Origin: Pseudomonadota bacterium
GTDB lineage: Bacteria; Pseudomonadota; Gammaproteobacteria; Xanthomonadales; Xanthomonadaceae
Direction of reading: 5' to 3'
Assembly: GCA_023453655.1 (NCBI GenBank)
Contig: JAEXTE010000312.1
Span: 1 to 23,023, forward strand
DNA: 23,023 bases
Positions 1 through 7,182 of this stretch are shown piece after piece. Numbering within the stretch: position 1 is the stretch's first letter; every line of letters begins with the position of its first letter. Made by a program: the position numbers and the translations under genes. The notes beneath the pieces were generated by a model. It made no database searches. It was given only the letters and a program-made list of their open reading frames with translations, and was not told the DNA's origin.

Positions 1-334
1 CGGAGGTGCAGGTTTCGCGCACGACCACCGCGCTGAGCTGGGGCAGGGCCGGCTTGAGGCGGTCCCAGATCCAGGCCGCCAGGCGCTCGCTGGTCGGGTT
101 CTCCAGCCCGGGCACGTCGTTGAGGTAGTGGTGGTCGAGTTGCTCGTAGAGGGGCTTGAAGGCTGCCTTGATGTCGGCGAAGTCCATCACCCAGCCGGTG
201 TCGGCCCCGGGCTCCCCGCTGACGTGCAGTTCCACCCCGAACGAGTGCCCGTGCAGGCGCGCGCACTTGTGCCCGGGCGGCACGTTGGGCAGCCGATGCG
301 CGGCTTCGATGGTGAAACTCTTGAAGATGTCCAT
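1..334 (-). CDS. queD: 6-carboxy-5,6,7,8-tetrahydropterin synthase QueD, 3' end outside window
   Basis: QueD converts 7,8-dihydroneopterin triphosphate to 6-carboxytetrahydropterin, the second step to preQ0 and queuosine, in the cytoplasm. The start at 334 gives 111 codons before the window ends. The translation begins [20 protein letters not shown] and follows the E. coli protein as I remember it (about 121 residues) almost position by position, so about 10 C-terminal residues are missing. Visible signatures are the three zinc histidines (H13, and H28/H30 in LHGHSF), the catalytic Cys24 just before them, the DFADIK segment and the LDHHYLND motif near residues 66-73, and VRETCT at the cut end. 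It is divergent from the ETF-QO gene with about 150 bp between the starts. No good Shine-Dalgarno is visible; instead a stem-loop (341-370) lies just upstream of the start. Confidence 0.93.
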   Translation of the reverse strand, partial: MDIFKSFTIEAAHRLPNVPPGHKCARLHGHSFGVELHVSGEPGADTGWVMDFADIKAAFKPLYEQLDHHYLNDVPGLENPTSERLAAWIWDRLKPALPQLSAVVVRETCTS

Positions 335-340
335 CGTGTC

Positions 341-370
341 ATTGTCCGCCCGCGCCGCACGGGCGGCAAT
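341..370. other. 11-bp interrupted inverted repeat just upstream of queD
   Basis: ATTG (341-344) pairs with CAAT (367-370) and CCGCCCG (346-352) pairs with CGGGCGG (360-366). This leaves one bulged T at 345 and a 7-base loop. On the queD strand the stem ends 7 bases before the ATG, where the ribosome-binding site should lie. It could be an operator, a translation-limiting 5' hairpin, or chance in GC-rich DNA. It does not look like a preQ1 riboswitch, because no A-rich tail and pseudoknot are visible. Confidence 0.45.
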
Positions 371-488
371 CGCGGAACTTGGGGTTTGCCGCTTCGGTGC
401 GGTAGCGTACGGACCCCGGCGGCGCGCGGCCATGCCCGGTCCGCCCCGCCGGCGCACCCTTCTCCCCGCCATGCGACGAGCACAGCCG

Positions 489-2171
489 ATGACGCCCGAA
501 GAACTCCTGTCCACCTACGGCCCACGCGAGGCCATGGAATACGACGTGGTGGTGGTCGGCGCCGGCCCGGCCGGCCTGGCGACGGCCATCCGGCTCAAGC
601 AGCTGGCGGCCGAACACGGGCGCGAAGTCTCTGTGTGCGTGCTGGAGAAGGGCTCGGAGCCGGGGGCGCACATCCTGTCGGGCGCGATCGTGGACCCGAA
701 GGCGCTGACCGAGCTGTTCCCGGACTGGGCCGACCGCGGCGCCCCGCTGAAGCAGGCGGTGGCGAAGGACGAATTCCTGTTCCTGGACGAGACCGGCGCG
801 AAGTCCACGCCGGAGTGGCTGCTGCCCGAGTGCTTCCACAACGCCGGCAACTACATCGTGTCGCTGGGCGCGGTGACGCGCTGGCTGGCGCAGCAGGCCG
901 AGGCCCTGGGCGTGGAGATCTTTCCAGGCTTCGCCGCCGACGAGGTGCTCTACGCCGAGTCCGGGGCGGTACGCGGTGTCGCCACGGGCAACCTCGGCCT
1001 GGGCAAGGATGGCCAGCCCACGGCCGAGTTCCAGCTGGGCATGGAACTGCACGCGAAGTACACGCTCTTCGCCGAAGGCTCGCGCGGACATCTCGGCCGC
1101 CAGCTGATCTCGAAGTTCAAACTCGACGAGGGCCGCGACCCGCAGAGCTACGGCATCGGCATCAAGGAGCTGTGGCAGGCCGATCCGGCGAAGCACCAGC
1201 CGGGCCTGGTCGTACATACCGCCGGCTGGCCGCTCGATGGCGACACCTATGGCGGTTCGTTCCTGTACCACGCCGAAGACGGAAAGATCGCGGTCGGCTT
1301 CGTGGTCGGGCTGGACTATGCCAATCCGTACCTGAGCCCCTTCGAGGAGTTCCAGCGCTGGAAGACGCATCCGGCGATCCGCAAGCATCTGGAAGGCGGC
1401 AAGCGCATCGGCTACGGCGCGCGCGCGATCACCGCCGGCGGCCTGCTGTCGCTGCCCAAACTCGTGTTCCCGGGCGGCGCGATGGTCGGCTGCGAGGCCG
1501 GTTTCCTCAACGCCAGCCGGATCAAGGGCAGCCATGCCGCGATCAAGACCGGCATGCTGGCCGCCGAAGCCGCGTTCGATGCGCTGGGCGCGGGCCGCGG
1601 CGGCGACGAGCTCTCGGCCTACCCGCAGGCCTTCGAGCAGAGCTGGCTGCATGCGGAACTGCTGCAGTCGAAGAACTTCAAGCAGTGGTTCAAGAAGGGC
1701 CGCAGCCTGGCCACGCTGATGACCGGCATCGAACAGTGGCTGCTGCCCAGGCTCGGCATCCGCAACCCGCCCTGGACCCTGCACCGCGACAGGCCCGACC
1801 ACGCTTGCATGGAGCCTGCGGCGCAGCACACCCGCATCCAGTACCCGAAGCCGGACGGCGTGCTGACTTTCGACCGGTTGAGCTCGGTGTTCCTGTCGAG
1901 CACCGCGCACGACGAGGACCAGCCCTCGCACCTGACGCTGAAGGATCCCTCGGTGCCGGTGGAGGTGAACCTGGCCACCTACGCCGGGCCGGAAGCGCGC
2001 TACTGCCCGGCGGCGGTGTACGAGTTCGTGGGCGAGGGCGCGGACACGCGCCTGCAGATCAATTTCGCCAACTGCGTGCACTGCAAGACCTGCGACATCA
2101 AGGACCCCACCCAGAACATCGTCTGGGTGGCGCCGCAGGGCGGCGGCGGCCCCAACTACGCGGGCATGTAA
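489..2171 (+). CDS. electron transfer flavoprotein-ubiquinone oxidoreductase (ETF-QO)
   Basis: This membrane-associated flavoprotein passes electrons from reduced ETF (fatty-acid and amino-acid dehydrogenases) to ubiquinone. The chosen start gives 560 residues, normal for bacterial ETF-QO. Residues 19-30 hold the FAD Rossmann motif [12 protein letters not shown], followed by a conserved [12 protein letters not shown] segment. The middle has the family blocks [20 protein letters not shown] and [10 protein letters not shown]. The C-terminal ferredoxin-like domain supplies the four 4Fe-4S ligands, Cys506, Cys529, Cys532 and Cys535 (CVHCKTC), and ends in the typical GGGGPNY tail. The frame is open far upstream, but that part has biased, non-homologous composition. 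The ATG at 471 would add six residues; 489 is favoured by the weak GACGAG eight bases upstream. The etfAB partners are not in the window, and the gene converges on dgoK. Confidence 0.95.
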   Translation: MTPEELLSTYGPREAMEYDVVVVGAGPAGLATAIRLKQLAAEHGREVSVCVLEKGSEPGAHILSGAIVDPKALTELFPDWADRGAPLKQAVAKDEFLFLDETGAKSTPEWLLPECFHNAGNYIVSLGAVTRWLAQQAEALGVEIFPGFAADEVLYAESGAVRGVATGNLGLGKDGQPTAEFQLGMELHAKYTLFAEGSRGHLGRQLISKFKLDEGRDPQSYGIGIKELWQADPAKHQPGLVVHTAGWPLDGDTYGGSFLYHAEDGKIAVGFVVGLDYANPYLSPFEEFQRWKTHPAIRKHLEGGKRIGYGARAITAGGLLSLPKLVFPGGAMVGCEAGFLNASRIKGSHAAIKTGMLAAEAAFDALGAGRGGDELSAYPQAFEQSWLHAELLQSKNFKQWFKKGRSLATLMTGIEQWLLPRLGIRNPPWTLHRDRPDHACMEPAAQHTRIQYPKPDGVLTFDRLSSVFLSSTAHDEDQPSHLTLKDPSVPVEVNLATYAGPEARYCPAAVYEFVGEGADTRLQINFANCVHCKTCDIKDPTQNIVWVAPQGGGGPNYAGM

Positions 2172-2199
2172 TCCCGCCTGCGGACAGCGGACGCCGCAT

Positions 2200-2218
2200 G
2201 GCGCGCGATCGGCGCGCC
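2200..2218. terminator. weak candidate bidirectional hairpin between convergent genes
   Basis: The 57-bp gap between the convergent ETF-QO and dgoK stops contains a perfect 7-bp GC stem, GGCGCGC (2200-2206) with GCGCGCC (2212-2218), and a 5-base loop. There is no T-tract on either side, so it is at best a partial or Rho-assisted terminator. Confidence 0.3.
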
Positions 2219-2228
2219 TCTGCCAGGC

Positions 2229-3137
2229 TCAGGCGCTCGCCGCCAGCGGCATGCGCCGCTGCCACAGCGCGTGCAGGCCATGCGCGGCCAGGTCCTCCGG
2301 ATGGCGATGCACGCCCACCCCGAACACGGTGAGCGCGCGCGCATAGACATCGAGCAGGCGCGGGCTGCCGACCAGATGCACTTGCCCAGGCCGCACCGCG
2401 GCGTCCGAGAGTCCCGCGTGCAGTTCATGGCCGACCAGCAGGCCGGACAGGTAGGGCGCCAGCGCCTCGGGCCGGAGCTGCCCTGACAGGCCCTTGGTCC
2501 GAACGCCGAACAGGTGGTGGGACAGGCCGCCCGCCTCGCCGCTGCGACGCAGGCCGGCGGCGAACGCGTCCGGATCGAAAAGCTCCTCGTCGCCTTCCAT
2601 CAGCGCGCCGAGGATGCTGTGCCCGCGCAGCACCGCGTACAGCTCGCCGGTCATGTAGGTACGGATGCGCGCGATGCGGCCGTCGCGGATCTCCACCCAC
2701 TTGCTGTGGGTACCGGGCAGGCAGGCGTGATGAACGCCGCGCGGCAGCGTATCGAGCAGTGCGGCGAGCTGGCTTTCCTCGCCGCGCATGACGTCGGGCA
2801 CCGCATCCGCGCAGGCGTCGCGCAGGCCGGGCACGAACCACAGTTCTCGGCCCCCGGCGTCGGGCAGCTGCACGCGCTGCATGCCGGCGGCGAGTTCGTC
2901 GATGCCGGCCGGGCAGTCGAGGTAGGGCATCTCGTGCCAGCCGCCGCGCGCGGCGATCATGCCGCACAGCACGACCGGCCCACCCTCCCAGCCGGCCAGT
3001 TCGGCCGCCAGGACTTCGCCAAAGCGGCCGCGGCTGGCCAGCGTGCCCTGCCCGCTGCGCACCCGCTTGTGCAGGGTGCCGTCGACGCCGCGCCGGTACA
3101 TGCGCAGGTGCGTGCTGCCCCAGTCGACCGCGATCAT
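2229..3137 (-). CDS. dgoK: 2-dehydro-3-deoxygalactonokinase (KDGal kinase)
   Basis: DgoK phosphorylates 2-keto-3-deoxygalactonate with ATP to 2-keto-3-deoxy-6-phosphogalactonate, the substrate of the aldolase encoded by dgoA, in the cytoplasm. The 302-residue product starts MIAVDWGSTHLRMYR. The DWGST phosphate-binding loop of this ASKHA-type kinase family is at residues 5-9. Further family blocks are VVLCGMIAARGGWHEMPYLDCPA, the central LPGTHSKWV, the TYMTGELYAVLRGHSILG segment and the C-terminal VHLVGSPRL. The length is normal for the family. Its ATG overlaps the stop of the lactonase gene as ATGA (3134-3137), so it is translationally coupled. It is the last gene of the operon. Confidence 0.93.
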   Translation of the reverse strand: MIAVDWGSTHLRMYRRGVDGTLHKRVRSGQGTLASRGRFGEVLAAELAGWEGGPVVLCGMIAARGGWHEMPYLDCPAGIDELAAGMQRVQLPDAGGRELWFVPGLRDACADAVPDVMRGEESQLAALLDTLPRGVHHACLPGTHSKWVEIRDGRIARIRTYMTGELYAVLRGHSILGALMEGDEELFDPDAFAAGLRRSGEAGGLSHHLFGVRTKGLSGQLRPEALAPYLSGLLVGHELHAGLSDAAVRPGQVHLVGSPRLLDVYARALTVFGVGVHRHPEDLAAHGLHALWQRRMPLAASA

Positions 3138-4051
3138 GCGGGGCGCCAGCGTGCTTCGGGCAGGCCAAGGCGCTCGCCCAGCGCAAGGGCGAACACGCCG
3201 CCGGCGGTGGGCGCCGCCGCCAGCGCGTCGTCCGCCATCTCCTCGCGGGCGGTGGTCACGAACAGCGTGTCGAGGCCCGCGCCGCCGATCGCACAGCACG
3301 AGGGCATGCCGGCGGGAATGGCCACCACGCGCGAGATGCTGCCATCCGGCGCATAGCGCACCGCGCGGCCGCCACCCCACTGCGCGTTCCACAGGTGGCC
3401 CTGTGCGTCGACGGTGGAGCCGTCGGGCGCGCCGTCGCCCTCGATCTCGGCGAAAACGGACGGCGGCGACACCTGCGCCGCCACCGGATCGTAGTCGCAG
3501 CGCAGGATGCGCGGCTGCGCCGAATCGCAGTAGTACAGCGAGGCGCCATCGGGCGGGAAGCAGATCGAGTTGGGAACCGCCGCCGCCGGCAGCGGCAGCG
3601 GGCGCAGGCCGTGCGCGGCGGAGAACTGGTAGTAGCGGCCCAGCGGCGGGCTGGCGCCGGTTTCGTCCTTGGTGCCGAACACGAAGTTGCCGTGGCGGTC
3701 GCAGCGGCCGTCGTTGCTGCGCGTGGATGCGCCCAGCTCCAGCTCCAGCGCGCACAGCGTCTCCAGCGCCAGTGGCGTACCGGGCATGGGCGGCGCGGCG
3801 AGGCGGATCGACTTCGCCAGTGCCAGCAGGAGGCGCCCGTCTTCGCACAGCGCCAGGCAGCCGAGCGGTTCGGGCAGGTCCCAGCAGTGGGTTTCCCCGG
3901 TGGCGGGCGCGTGCCGCCACAGCCGCGCGGACAGGATGTCGGTCCAGTACAGGCAGGCGGCGCGGTCGTCCCAGACGATGCCCTCGCCCAGCCGGCAGCG
4001 GCTGTCGACTGCGAGCGCCGCGGTCGCGATTTCAGGTTTCGTTGCGTTCAT
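3134..4051 (-). CDS. SMP-30/gluconolaconase-family sugar lactonase (probable galactonolactonase)
   Basis: A six-bladed beta-propeller lactonase of the SMP-30/regucalcin family, 305 residues. The divalent metal ligands expected for the family are visible: Glu23 in RLGEGIVW, Asn161 in PNSICFPPDG and Asp210 in APDGSTVD. RSNDGRCDRHGNFVFGT (111-127) and GHLWNAQWGGGR are also hallmark stretches. In this operon the likely job is hydrolysis of galactono-lactone, made by a galactose dehydrogenase, to galactonate for DgoD. The lactone specificity is inferred from context, since arabinono- and gluconolactonases look alike. No signal peptide is visible, so it should be cytoplasmic. The start lies 3 bp after the dgoD stop, and only a weak Shine-Dalgarno-like GGTGA precedes it. 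Confidence 0.88.
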   Translation of the reverse strand: MNATKPEIATAALAVDSRCRLGEGIVWDDRAACLYWTDILSARLWRHAPATGETHCWDLPEPLGCLALCEDGRLLLALAKSIRLAAPPMPGTPLALETLCALELELGASTRSNDGRCDRHGNFVFGTKDETGASPPLGRYYQFSAAHGLRPLPLPAAAVPNSICFPPDGASLYYCDSAQPRILRCDYDPVAAQVSPPSVFAEIEGDGAPDGSTVDAQGHLWNAQWGGGRAVRYAPDGSISRVVAIPAGMPSCCAIGGAGLDTLFVTTAREEMADDALAAAPTAGGVFALALGERLGLPEARWRPA

Positions 4052-4054
4052 CGG

Positions 4055-5206
4055 TCACCATTCGGCCACGCTGCCGTCGCCATGCCGCCACAGCGGATTG
4101 CGCCACTGCGGAGGCTCGCGCCCGACGCGCGCAAGCATTTCCTCGTCGATCTCCACGCCGAGACCCGGACCAGGCAACGCGGCGATGCAGCCGTCGGCGT
4201 CGCAGCGGAAGTCGTCCTTGTTGAGCACGTAGTCGAGCAGGTCCGCCCCCTGGTTGTAGTGGATGCCCATGCTCTGTTCCTGCAGCATCGCATTCCAGCT
4301 CACGAAATCCACCTGCAGGCAGGCCGCCAGCGCCACCGGGCCGAGCGGGCAGTGCGGGGCCAGGCCGACGTCGTGCGCCTCGGCCATCGCCGCGATCTTC
4401 ACGCACTCGGTGATGCCGCCGGCATGGGAGAGGTCGGGCTGCAGCAGGGCCAGCCCGCCGGCGGCCAGCACCGGCTTGAACTCGGCGCGCGAATACATGC
4501 GCTCGCCCGCCGCCAGCGGGATCGAGGTGGCCTCCGAGAGCGGCCGGTAGTACTCCCACTGCTCGGGCAGGACCGGTTCCTCGACGAACAGCGGCTTGAA
4601 CGGCGCCAGTTCGCGCAGCAGCACGCGCGCCATCGGCGCGCTCACGCGGCCGTGGAAGTCGATGCCGAAATCGATCGCGTCGCCCACCGCCTCGCGCACC
4701 GCGGCGACCTTCGCCACCGCCGCGTCGATCGCGCGCGGACTGTCGATCAGCCGCAGTTCCTCGGTGCCATTGAACTTGAAGGTGTCGAAGCCGAGCGCGC
4801 GGTAGGCCTGCATCTGCGCGACGATGTCGGCCGGGCGGTCGCCGCCGACCCAGCGGTAGGTCTTCATCCGCTCGCGCACGCGGCCGCCGAGCAGCTGGTA
4901 CACCGGCACGCCCAGGGCCTTGCCCTTGATGTCCCACAGCGCCTGGTCGATGCCGGCGATCGCGCTCATCAGGATCGGGCCGCCGCGGTAGAAGCCTCCG
5001 CGGTACATCGCCTGCCACAGGTCGTTGATATGCCCCGGGTCGCGGCCGACCAGCAGTTCGCCCAGCTCGTGCACGGCGGTCTCGACGGTGGCCGCGCGGC
5101 CCTCGATCACCGGCTCGCCCCAGCCGGTGATGCCTTCGTCGGTCTCGATCTTCAGGAACAGCCAGCGCGGCGGCGCATGCCAGGTGGTGAGGCGCGCGAT
5201 CTTCAT
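4055..5206 (-). CDS. dgoD: D-galactonate dehydratase
   Basis: DgoD removes water from D-galactonate to give 2-keto-3-deoxygalactonate; it belongs to the mandelate-racemase branch of the enolase superfamily. The 383-residue product runs nearly collinear with E. coli DgoD as I remember it. The numbering is preserved: Mg ligands Asp183, Glu209 and Glu235 and catalytic His185 and His285 all sit in intact motifs ([41 protein letters not shown]). The N-terminal capping domain and the C-terminal [17 protein letters not shown] and [15 protein letters not shown] blocks are present. The ATG overlaps the dgoA stop as ATGA (5203-5206), which fixes the start and implies coupled translation. The long upstream open frame is only dgoA read out of frame. 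Confidence 0.96.
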   Translation of the reverse strand: MKIARLTTWHAPPRWLFLKIETDEGITGWGEPVIEGRAATVETAVHELGELLVGRDPGHINDLWQAMYRGGFYRGGPILMSAIAGIDQALWDIKGKALGVPVYQLLGGRVRERMKTYRWVGGDRPADIVAQMQAYRALGFDTFKFNGTEELRLIDSPRAIDAAVAKVAAVREAVGDAIDFGIDFHGRVSAPMARVLLRELAPFKPLFVEEPVLPEQWEYYRPLSEATSIPLAAGERMYSRAEFKPVLAAGGLALLQPDLSHAGGITECVKIAAMAEAHDVGLAPHCPLGPVALAACLQVDFVSWNAMLQEQSMGIHYNQGADLLDYVLNKDDFRCDADGCIAALPGPGLGVEIDEEMLARVGREPPQWRNPLWRHGDGSVAEW

Positions 5207-5823
5207 GCGGCTGCCCGCCAGGCGTCGAGGAACAGGCGCGCCTGCGATCGCGTCCGCGCGGGCGACTGTCCCGCGCGGTACAGCTCGCCGCCGATGGCCG
5301 CACCGCTGCAGCCGGCGGCCAGGTAGTCGCCGAGGTTGTCGGGGGTGATGCCGCCCACCGCCAGCAGCGGCGCCGGCGGCAGCACGCTGCGCAGCGCCCG
5401 CGCCAGCGCGGGCCCGTACACCGATGCGGGAAACAGCTTGAGCATGTGCGCGCCAGCCTCCAGCGCATCGAACGCCTCGCTGGCGGTGGCGCAGCCCGCG
5501 GCGATGGTGAATCCGCGTTCGCGCGCGGCGCGGATCAGCGCCGGACGCACGTTGGGCGTCACCACCAGCTCGCCGCCCGCCGCCTGCAGTGCGTCCAGGT
5601 GCGCCGGCTCGAGCACGGTGCCGGCGCCGACGCGCGCGCGGTCGCCGCACGCGGCCACGGCCAGGGCCACGCTGCGGTCCCAGCCGGGCGAGTTGGTCGG
5701 GATCTCGATGGCGCCGAACCCTTCCGCCAGCAGCGCGTCGACGTGCGCCTCGACGTCATCCACGGTCACCCCGCGCAGGATCGCGACCAGGGGTGGATGG
5801 AAAGACGGGAGGGGATCGTCCAT
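5203..5823 (-). CDS. dgoA: 2-dehydro-3-deoxy-6-phosphogalactonate aldolase
   Basis: This class I aldolase cleaves KDPGal to pyruvate and glyceraldehyde 3-phosphate, the last step of the De Ley-Doudoroff route. The start at 5823 gives 206 residues, the usual length for DgoA (about 205). Catalytic features are Arg17 (AILRGV), Glu40 ([10 protein letters not shown]), the GAGTVL strand (66-71) and the Schiff-base Lys129 in [12 protein letters not shown]; a glycine-rich phosphate site follows at [10 protein letters not shown]. An in-frame ATG at 5883 would add 20 residues without homology. Neither start has a clear Shine-Dalgarno. This is the first gene of the operon, divergent from the LysR regulator. 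KDPG-specific aldolases (Eda) are similar, but dgoD and dgoK next door make galactonate the likely pathway. Confidence 0.92.
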   Translation of the reverse strand: MDDPLPSFHPPLVAILRGVTVDDVEAHVDALLAEGFGAIEIPTNSPGWDRSVALAVAACGDRARVGAGTVLEPAHLDALQAAGGELVVTPNVRPALIRAARERGFTIAAGCATASEAFDALEAGAHMLKLFPASVYGPALARALRSVLPPAPLLAVGGITPDNLGDYLAAGCSGAAIGGELYRAGQSPARTRSQARLFLDAWRAAA

Positions 5824-5931
5824 GGCGTCGGGGATCGGCGTTTCCAGGCGGCGGGTGTCGCAGGGTCCCTGCGGCTGGCGCATAGGCTGGCGGGTGGGGG
5901 TATGTACGACAAATGAAATATTCGGCGTACG

Positions 5932-5950
5932 CTATTCCCCTCGTGAATAG
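5932..5950. promoter_or_regulatory. LysR-type operator candidate in the dgoA-lysR divergent promoter
   Basis: Perfect inverted repeat CTATTC (5932-5937) / GAATAG (5945-5950) with a 7-bp spacer. It contains the T-N11-A geometry (T5935, A5947) of LysR-family boxes. It lies between the divergent start codons of dgoA and the LysR gene, in an unusually AT-containing patch. It overlaps a second palindrome, GCGTACGC (5925-5932), which is itself the right arm of GTACG-N17-CGTAC (5904-5930). Such sites are normally bound by the adjacent LysR protein to control both genes. Confidence 0.6.
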
Positions 5951-5966
5951 TGAGGCTGGGCACAGG

Positions 5967-6938
5967 ATGATGCACGCCAGCGCGCCCCGGTCCGGCGCTT
6001 CCCGGCTCAAGACGCGCCATCTTGCCCTGCTGCTCCACCTGCACGACCACGGCTCGGTGCTGCGCGCCGCCGAGGCGGCCAACATGACCCAGCCGGCCGC
6101 GTCCAAGCTGCTGGCGGAGATGGAATCGCTGCTGGGCGTGTCCCTGTTCGAACGGCATGCGCGCGGGGTCGAGCCCACCGCCTTCGGGCTGACCATGGTG
6201 CGCCGGGCGCGCGCGGCGCTGGCCGAGATCGAGCGCGCGGGCGAGGAGATCGTCGCCCTGCGCGAAGGGCGGCTGGGCAAGGTCGCGATCGGAACCGTGG
6301 TCAATCCCGGCACCACCCTCGTGCCGCAGGCGGTGGCGGCGATGAAGTGCGCCTACCCCGGCATCCTGGTCGAAGTGGAAATGGACTACAGCCGGCCGCT
6401 GGTGGCGCGCCTGCTCGATGGCCAGCTCGACATCGTCATCGGCCGGATCATGGATCCGGAGGGCGCCGCCGACCTCGAGTTCGAACCGCTGGCCGACGAG
6501 CCGCATGCGGTGATCGTGCGCGCAGGGCACCCGCTGGCCGGGCGCGACCATGTGGCCCACGCCGACCTCCAGGACCACGGCTGGATCATGCCGCCGGCCG
6601 CCAGCGTGCTGCGTACGCGCCTGGATGCGGTGTTCCACCAGCACGGGCTGCGTTCGCCGCAGAACCTGGTCGAGACCGCCTCGCTGCCGGTGATCATCCA
6701 CCTGCTGCGCCACAGCGACCTGCTCGCAGCGCTGCCCACCGAATGCGTGGCGCCCTACCTGCAGACCGCGCAGATGCAGGTGCTGCCGATCGAACTGGAC
6801 GTGCGCATGGAGTACTTCGGCATCATCCGTCGTCGCGACCGCGCGCCCGCGCCGGGCGCTGCGCACATGCTGCAGACGCTGCGCGAGACCGCGCGGCGCA
6901 TCTATCCGCCGCTGCCGGAGCTGCGCGCCGGCGCCTAG
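5967..6938 (+). CDS. LysR-family transcriptional regulator, GbpR-like
   Basis: A 323-residue LysR-type regulator (322 if the next ATG at 5970 is used). The N-terminal winged helix-turn-helix spans roughly residues 15-75, with recognition stretch GSVLRAAEAANMTQPAASKLLAEMESLLGVSLFERHARGVEPTAFG. A linker helix and a two-lobed substrate-binding domain follow (from about residue 95, LGKVAIGTVVNPGTTLVPQAV). The effector domain resembles GbpR, the sugar-responsive regulator of Agrobacterium/Azospirillum, as far as I can judge by eye. It is divergent from dgoA, with a palindromic LysR box between them, so it most likely controls the dgo operon in response to galactose, galactonate or a pathway intermediate. 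A more upstream ATG at 5913 would place the operator inside the gene; GAGG at 5952-5955 supports 5967/5970. Confidence 0.88.
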   Translation: MMHASAPRSGASRLKTRHLALLLHLHDHGSVLRAAEAANMTQPAASKLLAEMESLLGVSLFERHARGVEPTAFGLTMVRRARAALAEIERAGEEIVALREGRLGKVAIGTVVNPGTTLVPQAVAAMKCAYPGILVEVEMDYSRPLVARLLDGQLDIVIGRIMDPEGAADLEFEPLADEPHAVIVRAGHPLAGRDHVAHADLQDHGWIMPPAASVLRTRLDAVFHQHGLRSPQNLVETASLPVIIHLLRHSDLLAALPTECVAPYLQTAQMQVLPIELDVRMEYFGIIRRRDRAPAPGAAHMLQTLRETARRIYPPLPELRAGA

Positions 6939-7030
6939 CGGACGCCGGTCAGCCGCGCTGCGACGGCGCCGGTCGAGCGGCAGGCGCGCCATCCGAGCTA
7001 TTCCGGATCAACCTAGCTCAGCCCCAAAAA

Positions 7031-7067
7031 TTCATTGGTGGCGCATGGATTGGCGCTCCTATGCTCG
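7031..7067 (+). promoter_or_regulatory. Promoter-like block upstream of TonB receptor 1, shared with the esterase operon
   Basis: TTCATTGGT (7031-7039) and TCCTATGCTCG (7057-7067) are found again, identical, at 13827-13862, with 17 bp between them here and 16 bp there. They can be read as a -35 TTGGTG and a -10 TATGCT (7060-7065) 19 bp apart, with an extra ATTGG (7049-7053) in the spacer. The receptor start lies about 115 bp downstream. The conservation between two otherwise unrelated leaders implies a shared promoter and/or regulator site. Confidence 0.6.
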
Positions 7068-7168
7068 CCGCAGCGCCGCCTCCCGCGCTCGCCGAGCCAG
7101 GCGGGGGTGCCGCCCGAAGAGCCGACAAAGGCCACGCAAACACCCGGATCCGCTTGTCATGTGCCCGT

Positions 7169-7176
7169 GGGAGGGG
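7169..7176 (+). promoter_or_regulatory. Ribosome-binding site deciding the receptor 1 start
   Basis: GGGAGGGG lies just before the ATG at 7183. It rules out the in-frame ATGs at 7045 (inside the promoter block) and 7159 (no Shine-Dalgarno). Confidence 0.8.
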
Positions 7177-7182
7177 AACACC

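Noticed and set aside
128..2332. A long plus-strand frame overlapping ETF-QO, and an antisense frame at 339-2081
   Set aside because: Both have low-complexity Arg/Gly/Ala or His/Gln-rich composition, while the ETF-QO frame holds all motifs.
3395..5326. A plus-strand frame of 643 codons antisense to the lactonase, dgoD and dgoA
   Set aside because: Shadow of three well-identified genes; no domain and no ribosome-binding site.
5913..5966. Upstream ATG extending the LysR regulator by 18 residues
   Set aside because: The extension covers the palindromic operator and has no homology; GAGG before 5967 supports the shorter form.
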